A stretch of 64,000 nucleotides of DNA from Tenacibaculum gallaicum (GTDB taxonomy: Bacteria; Bacteroidota; Bacteroidia; Flavobacteriales; Flavobacteriaceae): assembly GCF_003387615.1 (NCBI RefSeq), contig NZ_QUNS01000001.1:288241-352240 (forward strand), written 5' to 3'. Each line of letters starts with the position of its first letter. The first letter of the stretch is position 1. Below are positions 15,126-24,867 of the stretch, piece by piece. A program made the translations under genes and the position numbers. Below the pieces are notes generated by a model. The model made no database searches and was not told the origin of the DNA. It was given only the letters and a program-made list of their open reading frames with translations.

Positions 15126-17141
15126 ATGGCAACTTTAGATTCAAAAATTCCAAAAGGTCCATTAAAAGATAAATGGACAACTTATAAAGATAAAATTGAC
15201 TTGGTAAACCCTGCTAACAAGCGTTTAATTGACGTAATTGTAGTAGGAACTGGTTTAGCAGGTGGTTCTGCTTCTGCAACTTTAGCAGAGTTGGGCTACA
15301 ATGTTAAAGCATTTGCTTATCAAGATTCGCCCCGTCGTGCACACTCTATTGCTGCACAAGGAGGTATTAACGCAGCCAAAAACTATCAAGGTGATGGTGA
15401 TTCTTTTTACCGTTTATTTTATGATACTGTAAAAGGTGGAGATTACCGTTCTCGTGAAGCAAACGTTTACCGTTTAGCTGAGGTTTCTGCAAATATTATC
15501 GACCAATGTGTTGCTCAAGGTGTACCTTTTGCACGTGATTATGGTGGGCAATTAGATAACCGTTCGTTTGGTGGGGTATTAGTATCTCGTACCTTTTATG
15601 CGAAAGGACAAACAGGTCAGCAGTTATTATTAGGAGCTTATTCAGCAATGAACCGTCAAATTGCTCGTGGTAAGATTGAAATGTTCAATCGTCACGAAAT
15701 GTTAGATTTGGTAATTGTTGACGGAAAGGCTCGTGGTATTATTGCTCGTAACTTAGTTACTGGTGAAATTGAGCGTCACTCTGCACACGCAGTAGTAATT
15801 GCTTCTGGAGGTTACGGAAATGTATATTTCTTATCAACCAACGCAATGGGGTCTAACGCAACAGCAGCTTGGAAAGTTCATAAAAAAGGAGCATTCTTTG
15901 CAAACCCTTGTTACACACAAATTCACCCAACTTGTATTCCTCGTTCGGGAGATTATCAGTCTAAATTAACCTTAATGTCTGAATCGTTACGTAACGATGG
16001 TCGTATTTGGGTTCCGAAGAAAATGGAAGATGTATTAGCTATTAGAGAAGGAAAATTAAAACCTACTCAAATTGCTGAAGAAGATAGAGATTATTATTTA
16101 GAAAGAAGATATCCTGCCTTTGGTAACTTAGTTCCTCGTGATGTGGCTTCTCGTGCTGCAAAAGAGCGTTGTGATGCTGGTTATGGTGTAAATGCTACTG
16201 GTGAAGCTGTTTATTTAGATTTTAAATCGGCTATTGAGCGTTACGGTAGAGAGCAAGCAAAATTAAAGCATATTACCAACCCTAGTGCGAAAGAAGTATA
16301 CGATTTAGGAAAAGCGATTGTTGAAGCTAAATACGGAAACTTATTCCAAATGTACGAGAAGATTGTAGATGACAATCCGTATGAAACTCCAATGATGATT
16401 TACCCTGCAACTCACTATACTATGGGAGGAATTTGGGTAGATTATAACTTAATGACAACAATTAATGGTTGTTATGCTATTGGAGAAGCTAACTTCTCTG
16501 ATCACGGTGCAAACCGTTTAGGAGCATCAGCTTTAATGCAAGGTTTAGCTGACGGATACTTCGTATTACCTTATACAATAGGTAATTATTTATCAAACGA
16601 CATTCGTACAGGAAAAATTTCAACAGACACTAAAGAATTTGAGGAAGCAGAAAAATCGGTTAAAGATCGTATTGATTTCTTCATAAATAATAAAGGAGAG
16701 CATTCTGTAGATTACTACCACAAGAAGTTAGGAAAAATTATGTGGGAAAAATGTGGAATGGCACGTAATGAACAAGGTTTAAAAGAAGCTATGGCTGAAA
16801 TTAAAGAATTACGTGAAGATTTTTGGAAAAATGTAACAGTTCCTGGTGATCCAAATGAAATGAACCCAGAATTAGAAAAAGCAGGAAGAGTTGCTGATTT
16901 CTTAGAGCTAGGAGAATTATTTGCTAAAGATGCATTAGACAGAACTGAATCTTGTGGAGGTCACTTTAGAGAAGAATCTGTTGAATTAGACGGACCACAA
17001 AAAGGTGAAGCAAAACGTGACGATGCTAATTTTGCGTACGTTTCTGCTTGGGAATATAAAGGTGAACCAGCGGATGCTGTTTTACACAAAGAAGAATTAG
17101 AGTTTAACGATATTGAATTAAAACAACGTTCATACAAATAA
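15126..17141 (+). CDS. sdhA: Succinate dehydrogenase/fumarate reductase flavoprotein subunit
   Basis: 671 residues, the length usual for the Bacteroidota type B enzyme. The FAD-binding [17 protein letters not shown] is at 41-57. [20 protein letters not shown] follows, with His73 the likely covalent FAD site. Catalytic-site text includes [20 protein letters not shown], and the [16 protein letters not shown] motif lies near 455-470. Oxidises succinate to fumarate in the TCA cycle at the cytoplasmic face of the membrane. It starts 12 bases after sdhC and is followed by sdhB after nine bases. Codon use is of a highly expressed gene compared with the accessory region. Confidence 0.96.
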   Translation: MATLDSKIPKGPLKDKWTTYKDKIDLVNPANKRLIDVIVVGTGLAGGSASATLAELGYNVKAFAYQDSPRRAHSIAAQGGINAAKNYQGDGDSFYRLFYDTVKGGDYRSREANVYRLAEVSANIIDQCVAQGVPFARDYGGQLDNRSFGGVLVSRTFYAKGQTGQQLLLGAYSAMNRQIARGKIEMFNRHEMLDLVIVDGKARGIIARNLVTGEIERHSAHAVVIASGGYGNVYFLSTNAMGSNATAAWKVHKKGAFFANPCYTQIHPTCIPRSGDYQSKLTLMSESLRNDGRIWVPKKMEDVLAIREGKLKPTQIAEEDRDYYLERRYPAFGNLVPRDVASRAAKERCDAGYGVNATGEAVYLDFKSAIERYGREQAKLKHITNPSAKEVYDLGKAIVEAKYGNLFQMYEKIVDDNPYETPMMIYPATHYTMGGIWVDYNLMTTINGCYAIGEANFSDHGANRLGASALMQGLADGYFVLPYTIGNYLSNDIRTGKISTDTKEFEEAEKSVKDRIDFFINNKGEHSVDYYHKKLGKIMWEKCGMARNEQGLKEAMAEIKELREDFWKNVTVPGDPNEMNPELEKAGRVADFLELGELFAKDALDRTESCGGHFREESVELDGPQKGEAKRDDANFAYVSAWEYKGEPADAVLHKEELEFNDIELKQRSYK

Positions 17142-17150
17142 GAGAAAATT

Positions 17151-17897
17151 ATGAATTTAACACTTAAAATTTGGCGTCAGAAAAACGCAAGTGATAAAGG
17201 AAAAATGGTTGATTATAAGGTGACCGATATTTCTGAGCATATGTCTTTCTTAGAAATGATGGACGTATTAAACGAACAATTGGTAAATTCTGGAGAAGAA
17301 CCTGTAGCGTTTGACCATGATTGTCGTGAAGGAATTTGCGGTATGTGTTCAATGTACATAAATGGTGAAGCTCACGGACCAGACCGTGGTGTAACTACTT
17401 GTCAGTTACACATGCGTATGTTTAAAGATGGTGATACCATTACGATTGAACCATTTAGAGCTGCTGCTTTCCCTGTAATTAAAGATTTAGTTGTTGATAG
17501 AAGTTCTTTTGAAAGAATTCAACAATCAGGAGGTTATATTTCAGTAAACACGTCTGGTAACACTACAGATGCAAATGCTATTTTAGTTCCTAAAGAAAAC
17601 GCAGACCAAGCTATGGATGCTGCAACGTGTATTGGTTGTGGTGCTTGTGTAGCTACTTGTAAAAACTCATCTGCAATGCTATTTGTAGGAGCTAAAGTGT
17701 CTCAATATGCTTTGTTACCACAAGGACAGGTTGAAGCGACTGAGCGTGTTAAAAACATGGTTGCTCAAATGGATTTAGAAGGTTTTGGTAACTGTACAAA
17801 TACAGGAGCTTGTGAAATTGAATGTCCAAAAGGAATTTCTTTAGAAAACATTGCTCGTATGAACTCAGAGTACTTAAAAGCGAGTTTTAAAGGATAA
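17151..17897 (+). CDS. sdhB: Succinate dehydrogenase/fumarate reductase iron-sulphur subunit
   Basis: 248 residues. The N-terminal plant-ferredoxin-like domain binds the 2Fe-2S cluster ([10 protein letters not shown] with Cys58, 63, 66, and Cys84 in VTTCQ). The C-terminal domain carries [13 protein letters not shown] and [15 protein letters not shown] for the 3Fe-4S and 4Fe-4S clusters. It passes electrons from the flavoprotein to the haem subunit and menaquinone. Last gene of the operon; a strong terminator follows. Confidence 0.96.
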   Translation: MNLTLKIWRQKNASDKGKMVDYKVTDISEHMSFLEMMDVLNEQLVNSGEEPVAFDHDCREGICGMCSMYINGEAHGPDRGVTTCQLHMRMFKDGDTITIEPFRAAAFPVIKDLVVDRSSFERIQQSGGYISVNTSGNTTDANAILVPKENADQAMDAATCIGCGACVATCKNSSAMLFVGAKVSQYALLPQGQVEATERVKNMVAQMDLEGFGNCTNTGACEIECPKGISLENIARMNSEYLKASFKG

Positions 17898-17916
17898 AAT
17901 AGATCTTATATAACAT

Positions 17917-17947
17917 AAAAAACGAAGCACTTGCTTCGTTTTTTTTA
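17917..17947 (+). terminator. Terminator of the sdhCAB operon
   Basis: Arms AACGAAGC (17921-17928) and GCTTCGTT (17933-17940) with loop ACTT and a T7-8 run. Confidence 0.85.
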
Positions 17948-18002
17948 TGCTCGATATTTACACACTCATGCCTTTTTTTAATTTAAAAAAATAAAAAGAA
18001 TA

Positions 18003-18117
18003 TACATTTGTCGCCGATGATTACAATATGATAATCTGTGGGGGACTATCTATTTACTAAATCAATCATATCTCAAATGAGATAAGAAAGCCTGAGTTTA
18101 AAAACTCAGGCTTTTAA
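18003..18117 (+). ncRNA. Possible small RNA between sdhB and the DUF1573 gene
   Basis: TACATTTG (18003-18010) fits the -7 consensus, though no -33 TTTG is seen. About 100 bases further on there are two hairpins, TATCTC/GAGATA (18069-18084) and AAGCCTGAGTTT/AAACTCAGGCTT (18088-18113), the second followed by a T-rich run. The interval holds no convincing reading frame. The last hairpin may instead serve only the convergent DUF1573 gene. Confidence 0.3.
18088..18117. terminator. Terminator of the DUF1573 gene, possibly bidirectional
   Basis: Perfect 12-base-pair stem AAGCCTGAGTTT/AAACTCAGGCTT with a two-base centre, five bases after the stop of the minus-strand gene at 18122. T-rich sequence follows on both strands. 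Confidence 0.75.
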
Positions 18118-18121
18118 TTTA

Positions 18122-18505
18122 TTAAACCTTATCTTTTTCTTTCCCTTTTTCTACATATCCCTTTATCTTAAGCATTTTTCTGGATGCTTTAGCATTTGAT
18201 ATAATAGTAATAGCTTTTGAAAACCCTCCTAATCTCTTCGTGTCATATGACACTTCTATTTGCCCTATTTCACCTGGCATAATTGGCTTTTCAGGTTTCT
18301 TTGGAATAGTACATCCACAAGTGGATTTAATATCTTTTATAATTAATGGTACTTTACCAATATTTTTAAATTCAAACACACGAACACCGCTTTCGCCCTG
18401 GTTAATTTTTCCATAATCAATTGATACCGTATCAAATTGAAATTCTTGTGCATTAACTGATACTGCTATTAAGCATACAGCTACTAATAATACAATTGCT
18501 CTCAT
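18122..18505 (-). CDS. DUF1573 secreted protein
   Basis: 127 residues from ATG 18505. A signal peptide (about 1-19, cleaved near VNAQ) is followed by a DUF1573 domain: IDYGKINQGESGVRVFEFKN, GKVPLIIKDIKSTCGCTIPK, and MPGEIGQIEVSYDTKRLGGF. The TCGCT core with two Cys residues is characteristic. The domain has an Ig-like (ASPM/Hydin-type) fold and is common in Bacteroidota; no enzymatic activity is known. The C-terminus is a short Lys/Glu tail. Single gene, convergent with sdhB. Confidence 0.88.
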   Translation of the reverse strand: MRAIVLLVAVCLIAVSVNAQEFQFDTVSIDYGKINQGESGVRVFEFKNIGKVPLIIKDIKSTCGCTIPKKPEKPIMPGEIGQIEVSYDTKRLGGFSKAITIISNAKASRKMLKIKGYVEKGKEKDKV

Positions 18506-18622
18506 TTTTATTGTTTTTTAAGTTAGTATACATTTTTATGTTTTCGAAATTAATCGGTTTATTTTCTACGTAAAAACTATTAGTACACACTACTTTAAAA
18601 CATATACGAACAACTTATACTA

Positions 18623-18655
18623 GGTTATTGGTACAGAGCAAAAGGTAATTGGTAC
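18623..18655 (+). promoter_or_regulatory. Direct repeat, likely LytTR binding site
   Basis: GGTTATTGGTAC (18623-18634) and GGTAATTGGTAC (18644-18655) match at 11 of 12 positions. They are spaced 21 bases start to start, two helical turns, and lie 47 bases before the kinase ATG. LytTR regulators typically bind pairs of direct repeats with this phasing. Confidence 0.5.
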
Positions 18656-18702
18656 TTTATTTTTTGATTACACCTTATATTTTGTTTACTTTGAAATACA
18701 CC

Positions 18703-19674
18703 ATGAGCTTTATAAAAAAACATAGCGTAGAAATACTAATCCATTTACTTTTTTGGACTTTATTTGTTTTCATTTCTCTTTTTGTATTTACACCTTACTA
18801 CTGGACTGAGAATCCATTTTCTCAATATTTCTTTATTCTAATCATCATAGTATATACAAACAATCAACTGTTACTACCTCTTTTTGTTAAGAAAAAATGG
18901 TATATGCTATACGGGATAGTTTTTATATTTATTTCAGTCCTAGCAACACAATTATATTGTAATATTTTTGCTCGTTGTGGATGTTCTATCATTAAATGTT
19001 TGAGTGATTATTTATGGCAGACATTGGTTCCTTTATTATTTTTCTCTTTTATATGGATGTTATTTAAGTTTATAAATGAACAAGAAAAACTTGTAAAAAT
19101 AACTCAAGAGCGAACAGAAATGGAACTAAAGTTTTTAAAGTCTCAGATAGACCCACATGTTTTATTAAATAATTTAAACACGATTTACGCGTACTCTATC
19201 GATAAACCTAACCAAACCCCTAATTTAATCTTAAAACTCTCTGAAAACCTAAAACACGTACTTTATGAAACTAGCAATGAGCTGATTTCTCTTGAAAAAG
19301 AGTTACAGTTTATAGAAAATTATATTGATTTTCAAAAAATACGAACTGAAGGGGTAAAAGAGGTTAATTATCAATGTAAATTTGATAGCGATGAATACCG
19401 TATTGCTCCACTTCTTTTAATTACCATTATTGAAAATGCTTTTAAGCATAGCATTATACATAGCAAAATTGATATTACAATCAATGTGGAGAATTATCAT
19501 TTGCATTTAAAAAGCAGCAATTTGTTTTATAGTACAAAAAATGAAAATTCTCAAACTATTGGCCTAGAAAACCTAAAAAAGAGGTTGCTTTTAATTTATC
19601 CTAATAACCATTCCCTTTCTATACATAAGCAAAAAAATATTTTTACCATAGAACTTAAAATAGATCAATTATGA
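18703..19674 (+). CDS. LytS/YehU-type sensor histidine kinase
   Basis: 323 residues from ATG 18703; an upstream TTG at 18649 is unlikely, as it lies inside the direct repeat. Four membrane segments (about 13-34, 44-63, 70-88, 108-123) precede a His_kinase (PF06580) domain. The phosphoacceptor region reads LKSQIDPHVLLNNLNTIYAY with His152; the usual consensus is QINPHFLFN. IIENAFKHSI forms the N-box of the ATPase domain. The ATP lid is short, as usual for the family. It overlaps the regulator gene by four bases (ATGA). The stimulus is unknown. Confidence 0.88.
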   Translation: MSFIKKHSVEILIHLLFWTLFVFISLFVFTPYYWTENPFSQYFFILIIIVYTNNQLLLPLFVKKKWYMLYGIVFIFISVLATQLYCNIFARCGCSIIKCLSDYLWQTLVPLLFFSFIWMLFKFINEQEKLVKITQERTEMELKFLKSQIDPHVLLNNLNTIYAYSIDKPNQTPNLILKLSENLKHVLYETSNELISLEKELQFIENYIDFQKIRTEGVKEVNYQCKFDSDEYRIAPLLLITIIENAFKHSIIHSKIDITINVENYHLHLKSSNLFYSTKNENSQTIGLENLKKRLLLIYPNNHSLSIHKQKNIFTIELKIDQL

Positions 19675-20360
19675 AGTGTATAATTATTGAAGATGAATTG
19701 CCTGCACAAGCTATTTTAAAAAAGTATTTTGGTAAAATTCCAGATATGCTACTTATAAACTCATTTCAAACAGCCACACAAGCCAATGAGTTTTTAAAAA
19801 ATAATACTGTTGATGTTGTTTTTTTAGATATTAACTTACCTGATATTTTTGGTTTAGATTTCATAAAGACTGTTAAAAACCCTCCTAAAGTTGTTATTAC
19901 CACTGCTTATCCTGATTATGCTGTAAGTAGTTTTGAACTAGATACCATCGTGGACTATTTAGTAAAACCTTTTTCTTTCGATCGTTTTTTAAAAGCTGTA
20001 AATAAGGTAGAGAAACAATTGAACAAACCTAATACTACTGATAGTAATGTTATTTATCTCAATATTGATAAAAGTATTCATAGGATTAACTTAGAAGCTG
20101 TTTTATACATAGAATCTGATCGAAACTATTTGAATTTTATTACTTCTACTAAGAAATTGACAATTATTGATTCTTTGAAGAACTGGAAAGAAACCCTTAA
20201 TTCTAATCAATTTATACAAGTACATAAATCGTACATAGTCAATTTTACAAAAATTGAAAAGTTTACAGGAACATCTCTTCATTTTGAAACCAGAAAAGTC
20301 CCTATTGGAAGAACTTATAAAAATAACCTATTAACTCTTTTAAAAGCAAAGAGTCAATAG
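19671..20360 (+). CDS. LytTR-family response regulator
   Basis: 229 residues. The receiver domain (1-120) has acidic residues at 7-9 (IEDEL), Asp53 in VFLDINLPD as phosphoacceptor and Lys99 in YLVKPF. The LytTR DNA-binding domain (about 130-225) shows VLYIESDRNYLNF, FIQVHKSYIVNF and VPIGRTYKN. Works with the overlapping kinase gene. The direct repeat at 18623-18655 suggests that it controls its own operon. Confidence 0.93.
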   Translation: MKCIIIEDELPAQAILKKYFGKIPDMLLINSFQTATQANEFLKNNTVDVVFLDINLPDIFGLDFIKTVKNPPKVVITTAYPDYAVSSFELDTIVDYLVKPFSFDRFLKAVNKVEKQLNKPNTTDSNVIYLNIDKSIHRINLEAVLYIESDRNYLNFITSTKKLTIIDSLKNWKETLNSNQFIQVHKSYIVNFTKIEKFTGTSLHFETRKVPIGRTYKNNLLTLLKAKSQ

Positions 20361-20369
20361 GTTTTGAGG

Positions 20370-21500
20370 TTATTTCCAAGTGTTTTCAGCTTCAGTTGTA
20401 TTCCATATTACTGTAGCTAAATACGGATTATCTATAAACGGATTTCTATTTCCTTGTTCGTTAGCCACAACATTATTACGTTGTATCTCTAAATCTGATA
20501 CTGGATCTTCCGCGTTCCATTCTAACAATAAGTTAACCATATTACTATCAGAGGTTGCAATTGACCCAACTGTAACATTTTTAGGTAAACATTGGCTCCC
20601 ATAACGTACATACATATACATTATCATACGTGCTACATCACCTTTCCATTCATCTCCAGGGTACCAATTGCCTGAAACATCTCCTGCGTTACCAGAACTT
20701 GTAGCAAATTTTTTACTTGACCTGTCATTATTAAATCTTACGTCAGAAGGTCTTAAGTGATGTGCATCTGCCCCTGGGCCTGATGTTCCTAAATTTGGAT
20801 TTCCTAAGGCCTTAGGGTATACATGCTCTCTATTCCAATCTCTTGTATTTCCACCATTAACATCTTTATCACGAGTTCTATCTGTTACGTAATTTCCATC
20901 GGTATCATCATAACCATAAATTAAAACCACTTTACTGTTATCATTAAGGTCTAAATCTGATTGTTTTAATACATCCCAAACATCAGGAGTATATGATAAA
21001 TTAGTTGTGTGAGTACTAATTATCGTTGTAGCTAAGGCATCTTTTAAAGAAGCTCCTGTTAACGTAAAATCTACATCTTTATAATACTCTGATAGTTCAG
21101 AAGGAATCTTAAAACTACCTGAGTTTCCTTCTGGTATATCTTTTACATTAATTATTACTGTAGCTGTAGAACAGCTATTAGGTGTAATCGTACTACAAAT
21201 AGTGTACTTAAAAGAATCTGTACCTACAAAATCTTGCGCTGGAATATACGTAAATGTATTGTTGCTCTCTGTAATACTTCCATTTCTTGCTGAAGAGACC
21301 TCAAACGTTACTTTTATTTTTCCTGATGTATATGTGTCATTTGTTAAAAAACTAGGGAGTTCTGTTTCTTTATTTTCTTTTGCTTCAAAAGAGTCGTCAA
21401 CTGCAACTACTTTATCTTCTGCTGGTATAACTACATTGTCACTACCTCCACAATTAATAAACAACACTATGATTGCTATTGCTCCTATTATTTTCTTCAT
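20370..21500 (-). CDS. Endonuclease I family lipoprotein with Ig-like domain
   Basis: 376 residues. The lipoprotein signal ends at Cys17 (IVLFINCGGSD). Residues 31-118 form a cadherin/Ig-like module (VDDSFEAKENKETELPSFLT to YTICST) of the type found in surface proteins. Residues 130-376 are an endonuclease I domain with NREHVYPK (223-230), GADAHHLRPSD (243-253) and GNWYPGDEWKGDVARMI (277-293), the catalytic His and metal sites of the EndA family. It is expected to degrade extracellular nucleic acid for nutrition or biofilm turnover. Last gene of a MarC-oxidoreductase-nuclease group. Confidence 0.88.
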   Translation of the reverse strand: MKKIIGAIAIIVLFINCGGSDNVVIPAEDKVVAVDDSFEAKENKETELPSFLTNDTYTSGKIKVTFEVSSARNGSITESNNTFTYIPAQDFVGTDSFKYTICSTITPNSCSTATVIINVKDIPEGNSGSFKIPSELSEYYKDVDFTLTGASLKDALATTIISTHTTNLSYTPDVWDVLKQSDLDLNDNSKVVLIYGYDDTDGNYVTDRTRDKDVNGGNTRDWNREHVYPKALGNPNLGTSGPGADAHHLRPSDVRFNNDRSSKKFATSSGNAGDVSGNWYPGDEWKGDVARMIMYMYVRYGSQCLPKNVTVGSIATSDSNMVNLLLEWNAEDPVSDLEIQRNNVVANEQGNRNPFIDNPYLATVIWNTTEAENTWK

Positions 21501-21523
21501 ATTTTTTAATAAAATAATTAGCC

Positions 21524-22132
21524 TTATTTATGTTTATCATGCACCTTTGTTGGTACATTCTCATTCCACACAGTTAAAATATCAGTAGCTACACTTGCGC
21601 CACTTCCTGCAGCGATAGCAAACTGACTTCTCCAACCTGCTAAAGTTCCACAAACATACAAACCTTCTCTAATTAAGTGATTAAAGTTTCGTAATTGAAT
21701 TCTATCTTTCATAACGTTTGCACGTGTATGTCTTTCTACATATTGCTCTAAACCTGCTATATCAAATGGTTTAGAGTAATTAAGCGCTATAACTACATTT
21801 TTGCTATGGTACTCTTTTTTATTTGTAACAACTTTATAATTATCTTCTTCTTCCAAAACAGCTATTACTTTCTCGTTATCTATTTGAGAAACCTCAGGGT
21901 ATAATTGCTCTAACTGGTCTCTACCTTCTTCTAGAATATCTTTTCCTAAAGTTCCTGGAGTAAGTCCAAGAACATTATTAAACAATGCATCTTGTAAATG
22001 AGAAGAACGTTGGTGCATAATGATACCTACTTTTTTGTCTTTTGCATACTCTTTGGTAAGCGCAGAACCTAAAACTAAAGCACATTGCATACCTGATACC
22101 CCACCTCCAATAATAAGTGTGTCAAAAACCAT
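21524..22132 (-). CDS. Short FAD/NAD(P)-binding oxidoreductase, thioredoxin-reductase-like
   Basis: 202 residues. The Rossmann GGGVSGMQCALVLG (about 9-22) binds FAD, and the C-terminal GLYVCGTLAGWRSQFAIAAGSG closes the FAD site as in thioredoxin reductases. It lacks both the CxxC redox pair and a separate NAD(P)H domain, and is about 100 residues shorter than a thioredoxin reductase, so the activity is probably different. The start lies one base after the marC stop, and the nuclease gene follows after 23 bases. Confidence 0.75.
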   Translation of the reverse strand: MVFDTLIIGGGVSGMQCALVLGSALTKEYAKDKKVGIIMHQRSSHLQDALFNNVLGLTPGTLGKDILEEGRDQLEQLYPEVSQIDNEKVIAVLEEEDNYKVVTNKKEYHSKNVVIALNYSKPFDIAGLEQYVERHTRANVMKDRIQLRNFNHLIREGLYVCGTLAGWRSQFAIAAGSGASVATDILTVWNENVPTKVHDKHK

Positions 22133-22133
22133 A

Positions 22134-22715
22134 TTACGCTATTAACATTTTAAAATTAGCTGCAAATAATTTAACTGCAATGGCTAATAAGATTACACCA
22201 AATATTTTTCTAATAATTTTAATTCCGTTCGGTCCAATCACTTTTTCAATTTTTGTAGAAGTTTTTAACACGATATAAATTACAATTACATTTAATAAAA
22301 CAGCTACAATAATATTCTCAAGGTTAAATTCAGCACGTAATGAAAGTAATGTTGTTAAACTACCTGGACCTGCTATTAATGGGAATGCTAACGGAAAAAC
22401 GGTTGCACTAATTGCCTCTTCTTCATCGTCTCTATACAGAGTAATTCCTAGTATCATTTCTAATGCTAGAAAAAATAAAATAAAAGCACCTGCTACCGCA
22501 AATGAGTGTACATCTATACCTATTAAGTTTAATAGTCGCTGTCCTAAAAACAAAAACAGAATCATAATAAAACCTGCTATTACTGAGGCTTTTTCTGATT
22601 GAATGTGTCCTACTTTTTTACGTAAATCAATAATGATAGGAATATTTCCAACAATATCAATTACCGCAAACAATACCATAAAGGCTGTAAAAATTTCTTT
22701 GAAGTTAAAGTCCAT
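22134..22715 (-). CDS. MarC-family integral membrane protein
   Basis: 193 residues with about six membrane segments. Family text includes AVIDIVGNIPIIIDL (about 17-31), GQRLLNLIGI, FPLAFPLIAGPGSLTTLL (about 107-124) and PNGIKIIRKIFGVILLAIAV. MarC proteins were once linked to multiple antibiotic resistance, but that role is not supported and the function is unknown. First gene of the leftward group. Confidence 0.9.
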   Translation of the reverse strand: MDFNFKEIFTAFMVLFAVIDIVGNIPIIIDLRKKVGHIQSEKASVIAGFIMILFLFLGQRLLNLIGIDVHSFAVAGAFILFFLALEMILGITLYRDDEEEAISATVFPLAFPLIAGPGSLTTLLSLRAEFNLENIIVAVLLNVIVIYIVLKTSTKIEKVIGPNGIKIIRKIFGVILLAIAVKLFAANFKMLIA

Positions 22716-22824
22716 AGTTGCTATATTTTCGCGTGCAAAATTATATAAGTAATGTTACAATCTAGTATTTTTGCATTTAAATTTACAGGAAGTTACTATA
22801 AACTTCCATTTTTAAACACAAATT

Positions 22825-23397
22825 ATGTTTCAATTAGGAAAAACCATTGTTTCAGAAGACCTTATAGAAAAAGAGTTTGTCTGTAACCTGTCTGCGTGTA
22901 AAGGAGCTTGTTGTATAGATGGTGATGCAGGTGCTCCTCTGGAAAAAGAGGAAACAAAAATTTTGGAAGAAATTTACCCTAAGATAAAACCATTTTTACG
23001 AAAAGAAGGAATTGAAGCTATTGAAAAACAAGGCACTTGGGTTACCAGTGATTTTGGAGAGCTAGAAACTCCTTTAATTAATGACGCAGATTGTGCCTAT
23101 GTTATTTTTGATGACAAAGGTACTGCCTTATGTGCTATTGAAGAAGCATATAATCAAGGAGTTGTAGATTGGAAAAAACCAATTTCTTGCCATTTATACC
23201 CTGTTCGCGTAAAAGACTATAGTGAGTTTGCTGCTGTAAACTATCATAAGTGGGAGATTTGTGACGATGCGTGCTCTTTAGGTAAAGAGTTGAGTGTTCC
23301 TGTGTATAAATTTGTAAAACAAGCGTTAATCAGGAAGTTTGGACAAAATTGGTATGATGAACTTGAAAAGGTAGCCGAAAAGCACTTGAAAAAATAA
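22825..23397 (+). CDS. DUF3109 family protein
   Basis: 190 residues, cytosolic. Cys-rich N-terminus: EFVCNLSACKGACCIDGDAG (Cys20, 25, 29, 30) followed by further Cys in NDADCAY, TALCAIE, ISCHLYPVRV and EICDDACSLG. The pattern resembles the YkgJ/DUF3109 type of zinc- or iron-sulphur-binding proteins. The function is unknown. A -7-like TATTTTTG lies at 22766-22773 upstream, and a perfect terminator follows the gene. Confidence 0.85.
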   Translation: MFQLGKTIVSEDLIEKEFVCNLSACKGACCIDGDAGAPLEKEETKILEEIYPKIKPFLRKEGIEAIEKQGTWVTSDFGELETPLINDADCAYVIFDDKGTALCAIEEAYNQGVVDWKKPISCHLYPVRVKDYSEFAAVNYHKWEICDDACSLGKELSVPVYKFVKQALIRKFGQNWYDELEKVAEKHLKK

Positions 23398-23400
23398 GAC

Positions 23401-23431
23401 AAAAAACGACGCTAGATAGCGTCGTTTTTTA
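23401..23431. terminator. Terminator after the DUF3109 gene
   Basis: Stem AAACGACGCTA/TAGCGTCGTTT around two bases (23403-23426), with A run before and T run after, so it can serve both converging genes. Confidence 0.85.
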
Positions 23432-23448
23432 TTTTATGTAGTGAGTTA

Positions 23449-24789
23449 TTAACTAATATTTCCCATTATTTTTCTATGCAAACGAATAGCATACCCATCA
23501 GATAAGCCTGCAACGTAACTAGAAATTTGCATAATTCTATCATATAAATTTTCTTTGTTATGTTGGTATTCTTGTGGAATTAAATTCAGTACTAATTTAT
23601 CATAGTTAGATTGTTTACTGTCAAACTTATTATTTAAAGCCGTTACAAAAACATCTAGTAAATCAGCAATAATTTTATATCCTGCAACTTCTTTCTCAAC
23701 AACTTCTTTACTTCTGTAAATCTTATCGATACTTATTTTGATAATGTCATTAATTTGTGCTTCATATTTACATTTATCCAATAAACCTTTATCAAATGTC
23801 CCTTTTAAAATAGCTTCTTCATTATCTAAAAATATAGCTACTGCTTCGTTAATTAACACTCCTATGGCTAAAGCGCGTAGATAACTTACACGGTCTTTTG
23901 TATGTTGCAATGAATGATATTTCTTGCTATCAATGGTGTCTTTCACCAATTTAATCATATACTCTAAGGCATAATCTTCTTCAATTAAACCTAGATTGAT
24001 ACCATCTTCAAAATCGATAATTGTATAACAAATATCATCAGCTGCTTCTACTAAATACGCTAATGGATGACGATAATAAGAAACACCTCCAGATTCTTTT
24101 TTTAATAAACCTAAATCTTGTGCTACATCTAAAAAAGCTTCTTTTTCTGACTGAAAAAACCCGTATTTTTTATCTACTATATGGGTGGTAGGTTTCTTTG
24201 GCAAACTCTCTTTAGGATACTTTAAAAAAGCTCCTAGGGTTGCATACGACAAACGTAAACCTCCTTGAACTCCATCTCTATTTTCTGTAAGGATTTTAAA
24301 TCCGTTGGCGTTTCCTTCAAAATCTATTAGGTCTTGGTATTCTGAATCGGTTAATTGATTTTTATACTGAAGCCCTTTTCCTGTTTTAAAATATTCTCCA
24401 ATCGCTTTTTCTCCTGAATGTCCAAATGGTGGATTCCCAATATCATGCATTACAGATGCAGCAGCTAAAATCGCTCCAAAATCGTTAAAGGTATACCCTA
24501 ACTCTTTTAAATGTGGATGACGTTCTAACAGCTCCTTACCTACTCTACGCCCCAACGTACGCCCTACAACCGATACTTCTAAACTGTGGGTTAAACGTGT
24601 ATGAACAAAATCAGTTTTTGATAATGGGATTACCTGTGTTTTATCTTGTAGGCTACGAAAAGCCGATGAAAATATAATTCTATCAAAATCTACCTCAAAA
24701 CCTAAACGTGTTTCATCTTGTTGTGCACGTTCACGTTTTTGGATATCACCAAAACGTTTTAAAGAAAGGAGTTGTTCCCAGTTCATCAT
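23449..24789 (-). CDS. dgt: Deoxyguanosinetriphosphate triphosphohydrolase-like protein
   Basis: 446 residues. HD-domain metal site: RLTHSLEV (His68), ASVMHDIGNPPFGHSGE (His115-Asp116) and later YLVEAADDICYTIID (about 246-260). The N-terminal RIIFSSAFRSLQDKTQV is typical of dGTPases. Family members split dGTP, or dNTPs generally, to deoxynucleoside and triphosphate, affecting dNTP pools and sometimes phage resistance. It lies next to the ribonucleotide reductase genes on the same strand but behind a terminator. Confidence 0.9.
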   Translation of the reverse strand: MMNWEQLLSLKRFGDIQKRERAQQDETRLGFEVDFDRIIFSSAFRSLQDKTQVIPLSKTDFVHTRLTHSLEVSVVGRTLGRRVGKELLERHPHLKELGYTFNDFGAILAAASVMHDIGNPPFGHSGEKAIGEYFKTGKGLQYKNQLTDSEYQDLIDFEGNANGFKILTENRDGVQGGLRLSYATLGAFLKYPKESLPKKPTTHIVDKKYGFFQSEKEAFLDVAQDLGLLKKESGGVSYYRHPLAYLVEAADDICYTIIDFEDGINLGLIEEDYALEYMIKLVKDTIDSKKYHSLQHTKDRVSYLRALAIGVLINEAVAIFLDNEEAILKGTFDKGLLDKCKYEAQINDIIKISIDKIYRSKEVVEKEVAGYKIIADLLDVFVTALNNKFDSKQSNYDKLVLNLIPQEYQHNKENLYDRIMQISSYVAGLSDGYAIRLHRKIMGNIS

Positions 24790-24818
24790 TAGAGTAAAAT
24801 TTTTTCGAAAATACTAAA

Positions 24819-24844
24819 AAAGAGAAGTCCTTCAACTTCTCTTT
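24819..24844 (-). terminator. Terminator of nrdA
   Basis: AAAGAGAAG (24819-24827) and CTTCTCTTT (24836-24844) pair; on the minus strand a U-run follows (A run before 24819). Lies between nrdA and dgt. Confidence 0.75.
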
Positions 24845-24867
24845 ATCACTTTTGATTTATTTTTGGC

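Noticed and set aside
18649-18702. Longer kinase start at TTG 18649
   Set aside because: It overlaps the direct repeat and adds residues not typical of the family; ATG 18703 fits better.
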